A stretch of 64,000 nucleotides of DNA from Oegoconia quadripuncta (Eukaryota > Arthropoda > Insecta > Lepidoptera > Autostichidae). Position 1 is the first letter of the stretch. Every line of letters begins with the position of its first letter. The stretch covers positions 42,638,567 through 42,702,566 of the forward strand of contig OX438741.1 in the NCBI GenBank assembly GCA_949316235.1. Reading direction: 5' to 3'. The position numbers and the translations under genes are program-made. Below, piece by piece: positions 10,301 to 21,360 of the stretch. The notes below the pieces were generated by a model that worked only from the letters and a program-made list of their open reading frames with translations, was not told the DNA's origin and made no database searches.

Positions 10301-10518
10301 TGGGTTTACTAGTAGCCATTCAAGGGTTCTGTTACCCTCCAGCTCCATCATCAGTCCAGCTCGATGGTACCATATTATATTGTGTCATTAGAATTACAAA
10401 CATTTGCGACGTTTCAATTAGATACGACCACTAGAAAGACTTTTTGATAATTTTTAAGGTCTCGGATCTCGAGACGCTTCGCCGAATTTCTAGATACATT
10501 TTTTTTAATTTTTTTTTT

Positions 10519-10852
10519 GTTTATGATTAACTGGATTCGCGTTTGACCACAATCTCACCTGATGGAAAGTGACGATGTGGTCGGAGATGAAGCACGCGAT
10601 CTCAGTAAATGCCTATTCACTCTGCTCTTGAAGATCCCAAGGTTGTAGGATTCAGGAAAGACTGACGCCGGAAGGGAGTTCCATGCCTTGGCTGTTCGGA
10701 TGATGAATGAAGAATCGAACTTCTTAGTGCGAATGTTCGGTATATTAACTATATACGGGTGGAATCCCTCCCCACGCCTAGTGGTCCGAAGATGGAAGGG
10801 TGACGGTGGAATAAGATTATGTAATTCCAACGCACACTCCCCGAACATTCTA
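10519..10852 (-). mobile_element. CR1-like LINE 3' fragment
   Basis: On minus it encodes FGECALELHNLIPPSPFHLR and the RTKKFDSSFIIRTAKAWNSL block, ending TCATAAAC. Open over about 98 codons but 5' truncated. Confidence 0.8.
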
Positions 10853-10934
10853 GTTTTGGGAATTTATTGAATGAAACTCATAATTTGGGACATCTATTTT
10901 ATATTTTCACATAGTTAAACTTAAAATAGCTTCT

Positions 10935-11130
10935 ATCTGAGTAATATTATAAATGCGGAATTATGGATGTTTGTTTATTTGTTGCTCGATCACGGTGAAA
11001 CGGATGAACGGATTTTGATGAAATTTGGTATTAGGTAGAATATAACCTAGATTAAAACATAGGATATTTTTATCCCGATAAAGTGAGCAGTTCCCGTGGG
11101 AGAAACAACTTTCTGCGATAAAGTAATTCC
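10935..11130 (+). mobile_element. Lep1-type Helitron
   Basis: AATATTATAAATGCGGAATT, CACGGTGAAACGGATGAACG and GTTCCCGTGGGAGAAAC blocks. Confidence 0.7.
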
Positions 11131-11135
11131 ACAGA

Positions 11136-11268
11136 ATAGATAAATATTTATGTAACATCCAAGACTCTGAAATAAATGTTCATGTTCATCACACAAATAC
11201 TTATCCCCTCGCGGAATTCGAACACACAACCGTTGGTTTCGCAAACACGATCACTATCCACTACACCT
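11136..11268 (-). mobile_element. SINE-3 fragment
   Basis: Head region with CGGTTGTGTGTTCGAATTCC (mutated B box) and CATCACACAAATAC; decayed. Confidence 0.6.
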
Positions 11269-11344
11269 TACAATGTAGGTTTAGGATACTTACACAATGT
11301 AGGTATTTTATGTACACAGGTACTTTTACTTTTATCTTTATATA

Positions 11345-11620
11345 TCGAGTAGCTCCCGCGGGATAAACGAATTCCACGCGAACGAAGGCGCTGCTAAATC
11401 CCAACTAATATTATAAATGCGATAGTTTGTGTGTTTGTGTATGTCGTATGTTATGTTTGTTACCTCTTCACGCCTATACTGCTGGACGGATTTGGATGAA
11501 ATTTTGTTGGTAGACAGATTAGTACCTGGATTAACATTTTATTGGCTATTTTTTTGCTGAACCGATTTTGATAAAATCTTCAACGCGGACGAAGTCGCGG
11601 GCGGAAAGCTACTACTAGTA
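11345..11620 (+). mobile_element. Two abutting Lep1-type Helitrons
   Basis: 11345-11394 is the 3' end of one element (CTCCCGCGGGATAAACGAAT). 11397-11620 is a nearly complete one from TCCCAACTAATATTATAAAT through CGCGGGCGGAAAGCTACTAC. Head-to-tail abutting copies are typical of Helitron insertion near Helitrons. Confidence 0.7.
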
Positions 11621-11925
11621 TACAGTGAAGCGTATTACTAATCAATCTAATTACTAGTAAATTACTGTTAGCTCATTAATCACCCCATAGTGTTGAAACC
11701 AAAATAAAAACCGGTGTATCGAGTATGGAGCGAGACTCCTCAATTTGGCTTTACTTTCGTTTGAACTTGACCTAGCGATGCGCTCGCGCAGCGTAACCTA
11801 CATGTGACGTATTCTACGCGTGTACACATGTATAAACTGTATGCAATACATATGTCTGTATACATTGTTTCTTCATACATTTTGGTAATAATTTATTCTA
11901 ATAATAACAATAGAAGTTTAAAAAC
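11621..11925. other. Gene-free stretch, nothing identified
   Basis: No repeat family recognised. Confidence 0.35.
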
Positions 11926-12095
11926 CAAAAACCCGACAGCATATTTTACATTTCACGGACGCCATGTTGGAGTTTTTACCATAAAATGTATCTTATGACA
12001 CTCTAGGGATCATGACGAATTTAACGACCCCATGCATTTCGAAATCGGTCTAGCCGTTTACACTACATGAGGTAACATAGAATTCTACATACTCT
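11926..12095 (+). repeat. Repeat family P (CCCGACAGCAT)
   Basis: Contains AACCCGACAGCATATTTTAC, CGCCATGTTGGA, CATAAAATGTATC and TCGAAATCGGTCTAGCCGTT. Copies at 19203-19390 (plus) and 53940-54075 (minus). Type not known; the CCGTTT block resembles the Lep1 consensus. Confidence 0.55.
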
Positions 12096-12117
12096 AAAAA
12101 CATTAAATATAAATATC

Positions 12118-12646
12118 CTTAGACATACACACAGCGTCATCTAGTTCCACAGTAAGCAACTTATAGGCTTGTGTTGTGGATACCAGATGGTTGATATACT
12201 ACATAAATACATTTTTTTTTGTAAATAAATACTTATTATAAATGAAAACATCCATAACTCGGGTACATTTGTCCTTATTCATCGCACAAACATATGCCCC
12301 TAGCGAGATTCGAACCCGCAACCTTTTGGTATAGTGGTCATAGTTGCTAAAAAGTCAAAGTTAAAAATGCTTTATTTTGTAGGTACACATATTATACTTA
12401 AAATGGTCAATTTTACATTTTTGAAGCTAGTGCTTGTTCAAAATGCAATTTTCCCCTGAAAAGAACAAGCAAGAAACTCGAAGGGTTGCTCTTTTAAAAT
12501 CAGTCTTTGATTTTACACAAAGGTTTATATATATATAAATAAATGACATATAAAAACCTTTTTGTAATATTACAAAAAGGTTTTTATATGTCATTATTAA
12601 TTGTGAAATAGCCTGGCATGCGAACGACACTACACCAAACAGGTCG
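12118..12646 (-). mobile_element. SINE-2, split by a LINE 3' fragment
   Basis: SINE-2 body at 12118-12351 and its head end at 12628-12646 flank a 275-bp LINE piece, which places the LINE insertion after the SINE. Confidence 0.75.
12355..12622 (-). mobile_element. LINE family E 3' fragment inside SINE-2
   Basis: On minus: TTAATAATGACATATAAAAAC, GGTTTCTTGCTTGTTC-like words and the end TACAAAATAAAGCATTTTTA. Family E has copies at 19.4, 22.2, 22.9, 28.1, 47.9, 55.3 and 60.8 kb. This copy also has an inverted run at 12541-12593 (GACATATAAAAACCTTTTTG and its complement). Confidence 0.7.
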
Positions 12647-12689
12647 TCGTCATTATCCTAGTCTTTCAATTTTAGTTCTTTTCATATAA

Positions 12690-13155
12690 GTTCTTTATCC
12701 ATCATCATCATCATATCAGCCAAAGGATGTCCACTGCTGAACATAGGCCTCCCCCATAGAATTCCAGAGAGGCCAGTTGGAAGCGGCCTGCATCCAGCGA
12801 TTTCCCGCGACCTTTATCAGGTCGGCTGTACCTTGCGAGTGTCCTATACGCTGTGCTTGCCGGTGCGTGGTCTCCACTCGACTCACTATGGGCCTCATAA
12901 CACCTGTGGCCTGTGAATAACCAGCGATGTGGTATGGACCACTATCTGTGCTGCAGCATATGCTGAGTCAGAGCCCTTTCATTGCACAGTGGGTACAGCC
13001 CATCGCTGGGAAAATCTTGTATGGTGTGCGTCAGTATATTAAGCTTTCATTTATTTATTTAATTTGTTGATTACATAGGGTTTATTGTTGTTGTTCTTCT
13101 ATTTTGGTTGTATGTACTGTGCAGTGAATAAATGTTTTTATCTATCTATCATAAG
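12690..13155 (+). mobile_element. RTE-type LINE 3' UTR remnant with (TATC)n tail
   Basis: ATCATCATCATCATATCAGC, GATGTCCACTGCTGAACATA, GGCCTCCCCC, then ACCAGCGATGTGG and GTGAATAAATGTTTTATC with a TATC tail; a very common lepidopteran LINE end. Related tails at 29.1, 30.0 and 30.4 kb. Confidence 0.6.
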
Positions 13156-13386
13156 AAAGGTCAAGGTCACGCAAGTTGTTTACTGCTAATGTTTATTGCT
13201 AATATAAGAATAACATGTTATTAAGGAGAGCGGAGACACCTGGCACAGATATATTCATTCCTAAAAGGCGGCCTCACAAAGTGTCACTTGCGTTTATGAT
13301 TTCCTGAGAACGTTTAATTGGTATTATGTTTTAGACTGTACCTTATTGTGTTATGGAAATAATAGGATTAGTGCAAGCGTTACTGC

Positions 13387-13869
13387 TAGGGCTTGGTATT
13401 CGAATATTCGTATTATTCGAATATTCGCCCCATTTACCTATTCCAACATTACTTAGAGTAGTATTCGAATTTTTCGAACTTTTCGAATATTAACTAACCT
13501 TTAATAATAAAATAAATATAACCGTGAATTGAACAAAATAACGCCAAATTAAATTCTCGCTACCGGCAACTTACATTATATTATTTGTTACTAAAATATT
13601 ATGTGTTTTCCTGGTCAAAAATAGTCTGATTATTTATTAAAGCTAATAATCATTTTAGAAAAACCTAGTTTTTTCTTTACAAATCAGTCGATGATACTTT
13701 GATGTCTGTGAACTTTATAAAATCTACGAATTATGTGCTATATTTACTTATTTTGTTTTTTAGATAGAAAATATTGGAAAACTTCGTCATATTCGAATAA
13801 TCCGAATAGTAGCGATTGAACTATTCGTAATATTCGAATAGTAAAATTGGGCGAATATTACAAGCCCTA
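13387..13869. mobile_element. hAT-type MITE, 483 bp
   Basis: Starts TAGGGCTTG and ends CAAGCCCTA, flanked on both sides by the 8-bp duplication GTTACTGC (13379-13386 and 13870-13877). Subterminal words TTCGAATATTCG recur at both ends. 8-bp duplications with TAGGG/CAGGG ends are typical of hAT. No transposase frame. Confidence 0.9.
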
Positions 13870-13884
13870 GTTACTGCTAACTAA

Positions 13885-14396
13885 CTAATATAAATGCGAA
13901 AGTTTGGATATTTATTTGTTGCCTTAATCACGGCGAAACGGATGAACGGATTTAGATGAAATTTGGTATATAGCTAGAACAGAAAATAACAAAACAAACA
14001 AACATAAAAAGGTTACTACAAAATTAGTGAGTAGGTTACTGAATGACAAAAACGCTCGGTATACTTCGCCCAGCTCCCAAAAGTTATAAAATTGTATTAG
14101 TTGTATACATTCTTTAAAAAAAAAGAACAATTATCCTGTGGGATTCTTTCGCCTCATTCTTTCGAGTAGATGATTTCCCTTCCAAAGCGGTAGTAGCTTG
14201 GACATACTGACTGACAGAGAAATTTATTAAGCATATTATTATTTCCAATAGATTTAAATTTACATTCAATAAATTATATAATGTATCTTACGTTTACGTG
14301 ATTAAAACATAAGATATCTGTTATCCCGATAAAGTGAATAGTTCCCGCGGGATTAATAAACAACATCCACGCAGGCGAGGCCGCGAGCTGAAAGCT
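13885..14396 (+). mobile_element. Lep1-type Helitron with 315-bp insertion
   Basis: 5' part at 13885-13983 (AATATAAATGCGAAAGTTTGG to TTTGGTATATAGCTAGAACA), 3' part at 14300-14396 (GATTAAAACATAAG to AGCTAGTAG). The middle, 13984-14299, contains LINE-like words (AAGCGGTAGTAG, GAATGAGG on minus) and no intact frame. Confidence 0.6.
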
Positions 14397-15190
14397 AAGA
14401 TCAAAAGCTAGTAGACCATGCTAAAATAAAAGAAAAAACTTAACGACAAAGGTATTTCCCTACATAGAGCCGGTCAAGTTTTTGTTTTTCAAATAACGCA
14501 TGGAGGTGTTTTAACGTTCACTTCTACTCCGTGATCCGTTTTTTTTCAACTTGTCGATAGCCAAAGGAATTCATGTTCAAGGTTCCCAGTGTCTATAATT
14601 TCAACTTCCGCTTCTGTGCCGTGCTAAATTAATTATTTTCGTACATATACACGGGCGGCATTGAGTTATTTTGCCAGTAAAAAAAAGTTAATTGCTTTAA
14701 TGTTGAAGGATTAAGGTCGAGAATTTGAATTACCAGTTGCAAATTATGTTTGCTGTTAAATTAAATTTGAACTTGGAGTGTGACAGTTAACCAGTTCTTT
14801 TTTTTTTAATTGTACAAGAACAAAGAACCTGTTAATTTACTAAATGCTAATGTTATTAGCTTCCTTCATACTTAATTGTAATTATTATGTTGTAATAGGT
14901 ACATAGTTTCCTCTACTCATTTTGTAATATTTCGAATGGTTGCGATTCTATATTGAGTTTTTTATTGTTTAATTAATATACAAGTATGTTATATGTGATA
15001 TAACAGTTATAGATATTTTATGAGTACGTATTACGTTTTAATAATAGAGTCATGTCATTGCTCGTAAAAGCACATTAGGTAAATAGAGACGCTATTTCGA
15101 CATAATGTACTTTTGTGAGAATTTTGTGGCATTTTATTTTATATTCCTGCAGTATTGAAATAAAACAGTTCATTTATATAAAATTACTAT
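14397..15190. other. Intergenic stretch 3' of the cuticle gene
   Basis: AT-rich, no repeat family recognised, no coding frame. Confidence 0.4.
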
Positions 15191-15194
15191 GTCA

Positions 15195-15200
15195 TTTATT
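15195..15200 (-). promoter_or_regulatory. Poly(A) signal AATAAA of cuticle gene
   Basis: AATAAA on minus, about 100 bases after the stop codon at 15298; the position fits a short 3' UTR. Confidence 0.65.
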
Positions 15201-15297
15201 CACACATCCTCGCTCATATTGCATTTTTTTTATAATTTACATTCCAAAGACTTGAGTATTTAAAAAAAATTTGGTATTCTAAAGGATTTATCACAGT

Positions 15298-16128
15298 TTA
15301 CCATCCGTGCGCGAGTCCGTAGCCGTGGGCGCCATAACCGTGCGCGTACGCAACGGGAGCATGGACGAGGGGAGCGGGATGGGACTGGGAGAGGGATTGG
15401 CTGACTACGGTCTTGCTAGCGGCGACTGGGGCAGCGTGGTACGCAGCCACTGGAGCACCGTGGTAGGCAACAGCGGGGGCGCCATGGTAGGCCACAGCGG
15501 GGGCGCCGTGGTAGGCCACAGCAGGAGCGCCGTGGTAGGCCAGAGCGGGGGCGCCATGGTAAGCCACAGCGGGAGCGGCATAAGCCACATGACCAGCGAG
15601 CTGCTTAGCCAAGATTGGGGCGGCACCAGCAGCAGCACCGTCTAATTGGGCTTCGTGGGTCTTGACAGCGTCTACAGCCTGCCAGGAGTGGTCTTCAGCG
15701 GCGTTGATAGCCTGACCGTGATGTTCAGAAGCCTGGTCATGGTATTCCCGGGCGGCGTCAACAGCCGCGCGAGCGTGGTCGGAGGCATCGACGTGAGCGT
15801 CGATAGCGGCGCCCTGGATGTCACCGGAGGAGATGGTCGGGATGGCAGCGTGGAGAGGAGCGGCGTGCGCCACTAGAGGAGCACCATGAGCCAACAGTGG
15901 CCCGTGTCCCAAGGCGTAGGGTGCAGCCAGCAGCGCACCAGATGGCGCGGCTGCGGCGCAGGCGAGGACGGCGGCGGCGACAATCTGCAAAACAAAAATC
16001 ACACCCTCAAATACTCGCTCCCGAAACTCACTATCACCTCACTATTATACAATCCATCACAGCACTAAACACGTCACTATTTGTTTTTTTAATTTTTAAA
16101 TAACGCTTCAACTAACCAGAACTCTCAT
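15298..16128 (-). CDS. Low-complexity cuticular protein, 232 aa (two exons)
   Basis: Structural cuticle protein, expected to be secreted by epidermal cells. Exon 1 is 16117-16128 (MRVL), exon 2 is 15298-15984, split by a 132-bp phase-0 intron (donor GTTAGT, acceptor TTTTGCAG). The exon-2 frame runs on into the intron, giving a false MIFVLQ start; the MRVL start is preferred because it gives a normal signal peptide (MRVLIVAAAVLACAAAA, cleavage near residue 17) and the usual tiny first exon of insect cuticle genes. The middle part (about residues 50-115) is Ala/His/Asp rich with SSGDIQGAAIDAHVDA. The C-terminal half carries an 8-residue AVAYHGAP repeat about five times and ends GYGAHGYGLAHGW. 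There is no Rebers-Riddiford chitin-binding motif, so it fits the hypothetical or low-complexity (CPH-like) cuticle class. It is GC-rich compared with its surroundings, and antisense frames across it are shadows. Confidence 0.9.
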
Positions 16129-16167
16129 CGTGCACTTCTGTAGTAGACACTAGACTGCGCGAAGGCT

Positions 16168-16172
16168 ACTGA
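16168..16172 (-). promoter_or_regulatory. Arthropod initiator TCAGT
   Basis: TCAGT on minus with its A at 16170, 42 bases before the start codon and 34 after the TATA box start; likely transcription start of the cuticle gene. Confidence 0.55.
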
Positions 16173-16196
16173 TTGCTCTCATTTCGTCGTCAGCGG

Positions 16197-16204
16197 TTTT
16201 TATA
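16197..16204 (-). promoter_or_regulatory. TATA box TATAAAAA
   Basis: On minus, about 30 bases upstream of the TCAGT initiator; supports the MRVL first exon. Confidence 0.7.
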
Positions 16205-16660
16205 CTAACACCGAGCGTGGTGCGAAACGGAACGCGCGTGAAAAAAGTAAGTGGTCGCTCTCAAGGGCGGGAAGGGTGGCAGGAAGCGCGGCAATTTTTG
16301 ACAGATAACGTGTTCGAATTTTGAGTTTCGGGTTCGCCTCGGGCGTTTGTCATTCAGATTGCTTTTTTTTTTCTTTACAGCAAAAGGCATTCACTCGGAC
16401 TGCCTACATTTTGTTCTATTTAGTTTGTTTCAGTGTGAATGTCCTGGTTATTGCGAATGTTCACAACTTGTAAATCAAGAGCGAAGCAAGTATTAACATA
16501 CTCATAAAAGTATAATTTTCTTGCTTGAAGAATTAAATTTACATTTAATTTAGAGCTTATTAGACTGATATCGATTTCAGTAACCTGTTATTTAGTTAGA
16601 TATTTATTAGTCCGTGTATTTAAAAAAAATACAATGATTGCCAGTCAGGTACACTTAATA
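16205..16660. other. Cuticle gene upstream region
   Basis: Unique-looking sequence upstream of the TATA box. No repeat recognised; contains presumed regulatory DNA but I can name no site. Confidence 0.35.
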
Positions 16661-17080
16661 TTAGGTCCTTACCTATGAAATTGGCGTTTTGTATGAAGAA
16701 TTTCATTAAGATTGTTTTCTCCATACAAACATTTTTGATTTTTTTTGGGAACGGCAAATCCAAATTTTGCTAAACTTTGTGTGTATTATCGGATAACATT
16801 AAGTTAAGTATAGACATCGTTAATTTTTTAAAGTAACTGTTTTATAAAAGTTTCAGCGAATCTAAGAAATGATTATGGGAAGCACATGAAAAGAGCTCTG
16901 TAAATTTTTTTTTTATTATGTGATTTAGCCCAGAAATTAAAAAATGTTTCATGTGAAACCTTGAAATAATATTCCATTTTCCAAATAAAAAACAAATTTG
17001 GATATAGCTTTGAAAATCGCGGGAATTGGTACATATGATTAACGAAGAAAAAAAAACTCCAATTTCATAGGTGAAGACCC
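16661..17080 (+). mobile_element. TIR element of about 420 bp (same family as 2393)
   Basis: TTAGGTCCTTACCTATGAAA at the left end and CCAATTTCATAGGTGAAGAC at the right end, with a body matching 54084-54477. Confidence 0.7.
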
Positions 17081-17361
17081 ACTGGCTGGGCCACGGTCGG
17101 GACCACAGCGTTGCTTACAATATGTTTAATTGTTTCAATCAGGGAGTCTACTTATACCAATTTCGCCTAATTTCTTTTCTTTTGGCAATCCTAGAATCAC
17201 ATTTACTTGGTACTATAATGTAAAACAAGAAATAAATATCATTCAAAGTATGAAGGCACAGTGAACTAACGGATTAGGTCATTGGTACAGGCGTCAACGA
17301 AAGTTTGATGGTATCTGTTTGATGGATCTTCTCACAATTGTTTACGTGCTAGGGTGTTTGG

Positions 17362-17490
17362 GTTTTTTTTTATGATTGACTGGATTCGCATTTGACCACA
17401 ATCTCACCTGATGGAAAGTGACGATGTGGTCGAAGATGAAGCACGCGATCCCAGTAAATGCCTATTCACTCTGCTCTTGAAGATCCCAAG
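17362..17490 (-). mobile_element. CR1-like LINE 3' end fragment
   Basis: Terminal 125 bp of the family (TATGATTGACTGGATTCGCA on plus), 5' truncated at AGATCCCAAG. Confidence 0.75.
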
Positions 17491-17795
17491 ATTAAAGGTG
17501 CAAGGAGTAAACTTCATTCTCTGTTTTTATCTTTCTTTATAATGAGTCCAATCAACTGACATACATAATTTGAGAACAATTAAATTCACTCGCACATTCA
17601 CACATAAGTATTGAAATTTTACCAAATACCGACCGATATGATACCTTCTCATGTCTAGGCTTTTTATGATTTACAACCTGCAGTTGTTTTTGAGTTGATT
17701 TTAGATATAGTTTTTTCTTTTTGTTTACTTTTAGTTAATGTTTAAATTTATTCATAGAGTAATAGTAATTAATTCCTTGGTGGCAGCAACTACTC
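17491..17795. other. Gene-free stretch, nothing identified
   Basis: AT-rich with no recognised family. Confidence 0.35.
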
Positions 17796-18160
17796 TACTT
17801 GGGTGGGACTGAAAATTAGCAAATCTGCTGAGTCCCTACCTTTATAGTTTAACCTATAAATAAAAATAAAATAAAAATTATTTATTTGCAAGAATATGGT
17901 ACAATAAGATCTTAATAAAATACTTTCCAAAACATACTCTGCTTTAAGAAGCGTGCAAAATATTGTAATATGTGAAGACAGATCATGCATTAAAAATCAA
18001 TAAATTGGAAAAATATAATGTCAAAATCTGTCATCTTACGGATCAGAAAAATAATTTAAACAACGAATAAAATTAACGAATAAAACCTAATTTATTGTCA
18101 ATTAATTAATTGTTAAATTAACTTTGTGGTGAATAAATACCTTTTATTTTATTTATTTTT
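17796..18160 (+). mobile_element. LINE 3' UTR split by a 230-bp insertion
   Basis: CTACTTGGGTGGGACTGAAA and CTGCTGAGTCCCTACC match 24613-24760. An insertion at about 17853-18082 is flanked by AACCTA on both sides, and the uninterrupted copy has the word (GACCTA) once. The 3' end is TGGTGAATAAATACC with a TTTTATT tail. Confidence 0.6.
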
Positions 18161-18169
18161 ATTATAACG

Positions 18170-18370
18170 TCACGACTTTTATCCCAAATTGGGTGGTCAG
18201 AGATATCCCAAACAATAGTGTTTGGGTGTTCCAAATATTAAGATTTTAATGATTGAACAACATACACGGTTCACCTTACGAAATATACAGAAATGCACAC
18301 GTGACAGAGGGTGAGCCCATCGCCGTTGAAGCGTGAAAATCTAAAAGTTTTTCATGGAAAGTCCCTATTA
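18170..18370 (-). repeat. Repeat family Q
   Basis: Shares AAATGGGGTGGTCAGA-like and ATTTCTGTATATTTCG words with 28690-28830 and 49130-49270 (both plus). Nature unknown. Confidence 0.45.
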
Positions 18371-18385
18371 GCCGCTTTTGACTAT

Positions 18386-18716
18386 TAGTCCGTATACATG
18401 GCTCAATGTAAACAACACTGGATTTACGATTCGGTGGACGCGGGTTCGATACCCAGCGGGGTACATGTTTAAGCACTCGGTTTGGTTGATGGTAGGGCAT
18501 TTTAAATGTCCGCCTGGCTAGCTACCACCATCTTATCTAAATCTGCGGCCAAGCAGCAATGTTAATAGCATTGTTGTGTTCCGGTTGTCAAAGACAGCCA
18601 GTCCCCCAAATGTGTTGGGGTTTCCGGGTCAGTAGGCTTCCACCTTCGACCTCATCTTCATTTAACATCAGGTGTGATTGAGGTCAAGTACGAACCCGTC
18701 GTGCATAAAAAAAACC
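18386..18716 (+). mobile_element. SINE-1, full length, tRNA-headed
   Basis: Head ATGGCTCAATGTAAACAACA with B box GGGTTCGATACCC (one mutation), the body through AACATTGCTGCTTGG complement, tail GAGGTCAAGTACGAACCCG and GTGCATAAAAAAA. A good reference copy. Confidence 0.8.
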
Positions 18717-18895
18717 CCCACGGGAAGATACGGGTGGGTTCTATTCTATTTGAGTGTCGAGTTGCATATTTTGACACAAGCGAATTAATCAAAACCTGTA
18801 TAATATGGGATGCGTTCCGTTGACCTGGAAACACAAAACTTGGCAAGAAGCAATGCCTCATAGCGACAAACACATCAGGAAAGTCGCCAATGTTG

Positions 18896-19030
18896 TCGAT
18901 TCAGATGTACACCAACTAAACTAAAACCAGTTTTGGAGTGGTGCCGTCGCATTGTACTGTTCCAGGGAGAAAGAGACAGTACAGAAACTGGTATTAGTTT
19001 AGTTGGTGTACATCCAAATCGACACCAATA
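18896..19030. mobile_element. Short palindromic MITE, about 135 bp
   Basis: Left GATTCAGATGTACACCAACT, right AGTTGGTGTACATCCAAATC; an inner pair ACTGTTCC / GGTACAGT-like word also matches, so it can fold into one hairpin. Relative at 3091-3351. Confidence 0.7.
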
Positions 19031-19202
19031 TCACTCATCAACCACTATTTCAAAGGTCTCAAAATTGCCATTCACCTGTTCTTTCCTCTTGATTGACTTC
19101 CACTTTGTTCTGCTCCTTAGGGTATAACTGAAAATTTGTGTTTTACGCAATCAAAACGTCTCTCCTCAAACCCTCTCCGTCATCACAAATAACTATTTAA
19201 GT

Positions 19203-19390
19203 ATTTAAAAACCCGACAGCATGTTTTGTATTTTGCGGATGCCATGTTGGATTTTTTACCATAAAATGTATCCTATGACACACCGGGTATCAATACGAAT
19301 CTAACCACCCCATGCACTTCGAAATCGGTAAAGCCGTTTAGGCTACAGGATGCGCCAAAGGAACGGACATACATACTTAGAGACAGATTT
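19203..19390 (+). repeat. Repeat family P copy
   Basis: AACCCGACAGCATGTTTTGT, GGATGCCATGTTGGA, TCGAAATCGGTAAAGCCGTT, GCGCCAAAGGAACGGACATA. Confidence 0.6.
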
Positions 19391-19424
19391 AAAGAGTATA
19401 ATATTCTAACCTTTTCGTCACAGT

Positions 19425-19955
19425 ACATTTTTGAAAATCTAATATATGTAAAAAAAATATAGCGTCATTTAGGAAAAATAGTGATAAACATGATGTCAAT
19501 ACAAGAAATAAAGATAAACTTGCAGGTCACATAAGTCGCCTCCACAAAGTCAGTAATTCATTCAAAGGGTTATGTATACGCTTTTTCAATAAAGTTCCTG
19601 TTGATATACAAAATCTTCCTTTCAATAAATTTAAAGATACTATAAAACAGAAACTTATTAGGAAAGTATATTATAAAATATCAGATTATTTAGATGATAA
19701 ACAATCATGGACATAACCAGCCCGTTCGCATAACCAGGCTATTTCACAATTAATAATGAAATATTATAATATAAAATAATAATTTTGTAATATAAAAACC
19801 TTTTTTTAAAAGAGCGACCTCTCGAGTTTCTTGCTTGTTCTTCTCAGGGGAAAATTGCCTTTTGAACAAGCAGTAGCTTTAAAAATGTAAAATCTGACTA
19901 TTTTAAGTGTACCCTGTGTACCTACAAAATAAAGCATTTTTTGATTTTGATACAT
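19425..19955 (+). pseudogene. LINE family E ORF2 end and 3' UTR
   Basis: Broken frame with DVNTRNKDKLAGHISRLHK, RFFNKVPVDIQNLPFNKFK, YKISDYLDDKQSWT then stop; this order is typical of the C-terminal end of non-LTR retrotransposon ORF2. The 3' UTR ends CTACAAAATAAAGCATTTTT. Upstream RT domain absent. Confidence 0.75.
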
Positions 19956-19960
19956 ACTTA

Positions 19961-20860
19961 TATAAACTCGAAAAACATTACCCTCCTTTCTTGGGCAGTC
20001 GAATAAAAAGGTGTTATGCGCAGTTTAAATTAATATGAAGACAAAACAGACCCGTCTACAAACGTCTCAATTTTTGTCTATGCAATGACTGACTAGTTCT
20101 ACTTCATATTATAATGTAACGACTGTCAGTTTCCCGAAAAATAATTAAATAAATACAAATTAGTTTTTTTTGTTTGTTATATTTTTATTTCGTTAAAATG
20201 CAGCCTAGTTACTACCAACTTGTGTAGCTGACTGTACTTGCACCGTGACCGGTAGAACGTGACACTTGAGCTGTAGTTGCAGCTATACGTACCTGCATGT
20301 ACTGTTTGTCTTTGTGTCAAGCGTGGTTGTGAATGGATGGTAGGTGGATCGGAGTGAGATTGTAGTATAATATTTAGGAATATAAATTCAATGTTGTTAT
20401 TTTATTCACTCCTCTCGGAGAAGGCAAAGGGATCTAAGCCCATACACCCTCATATTTATTCAGTTTATAAGTCAGTCTCAGTCAAAACAAGTAATTCGTC
20501 ATATACTTGGCGTCTAGTCTAGTCACGGTCAAGTCATTCTTCAGTAAACTGGCAGAATGCTTTACAAAAGATTTTGGCGGCTTCTTGTGTGAACCCGAAA
20601 GCTTCGTTACGCACTTTAATTTATACTTCCCTTCACTTCTACACCATCACTAACATATGCTGCACAATATTATACCATTATTAAGGTTCAAAAGTTAGAA
20701 TGCACAAATTATAAGAATTATAAACAAAAAAACTTCACTCGCCGAGATCCCGCCAAAAAGTACAATATAAATTCAAATAAGTCAGTGTCAATATGATATA
20801 TTTTTAATGAAACAATTTTCCTGCATTAAGTTTACATACAAAGAGAATTTACACACTTTA
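19961..20860. other. Gene-free stretch, nothing identified
   Basis: About 900 bp with no repeat family or coding signal that I recognise. Confidence 0.4.
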
Positions 20861-20867
20861 ATAGAAC

Positions 20868-21025
20868 TGCGGGTAAACGAAGTTGCCCTTAGTACTATCG
20901 ATGGGACTACGGGCAATTTGATTTGCCCGTGGTCCGATTGATAGAACCACAAGCAAAAGCAATTGCCCATGGATCAACCAGTAGAACTGGGCGATTGGAC
21001 CACGGGCAATGAACGTATATTATAA
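20868..21025. repeat. Word-periodic segment (GGGCAAT)
   Basis: GGGCAATT, TTGCCC and CCACGGGCAA recur at short variable intervals on both strands. One of five such segments, each with its own word (see findings). Confidence 0.5.
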
Positions 21026-21302
21026 AGCCGTGGGCAGTGTTTGTTCTCAACTATACTGTAATATAACTCCAAAAAACCGGTCAAGTGCGTGTCGGGCCAT
21101 GGTCAGTGTAGGATTCTGTACTTGCCCTCGCAATATGCAGACTTAGAAAGGGCTGTTTGTTGTTTGATGAACAATTTTCAACAGAAAGTAAATTTTTATA
21201 AGTTTTTCAATTATATGACATTAACCTGCAAAATCTACGACAGTTTTCTTTAACTTCATTATATATATATATATATTAACACCTCTTTGCATTATTATAC
21301 TT

Positions 21303-21309
21303 AGCATTA

Positions 21310-21356
<47 letters not shown>
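21303..21356. repeat. (AT)n microsatellite
   Basis: About 54 bases of alternating A and T, preceded by a shorter AT run at 21262-21276. Confidence 0.9.

Positions 21357-21357
<1 letters not shown>

Positions 21358-21360
<3 letters not shown>

Noticed and set aside
15307..16103. Plus-strand open frames across the cuticle gene
   Set aside because: GC-rich repetitive coding DNA leaves antisense frames open; the minus strand has signal peptide, splice sites, TATA box and poly(A) signal.
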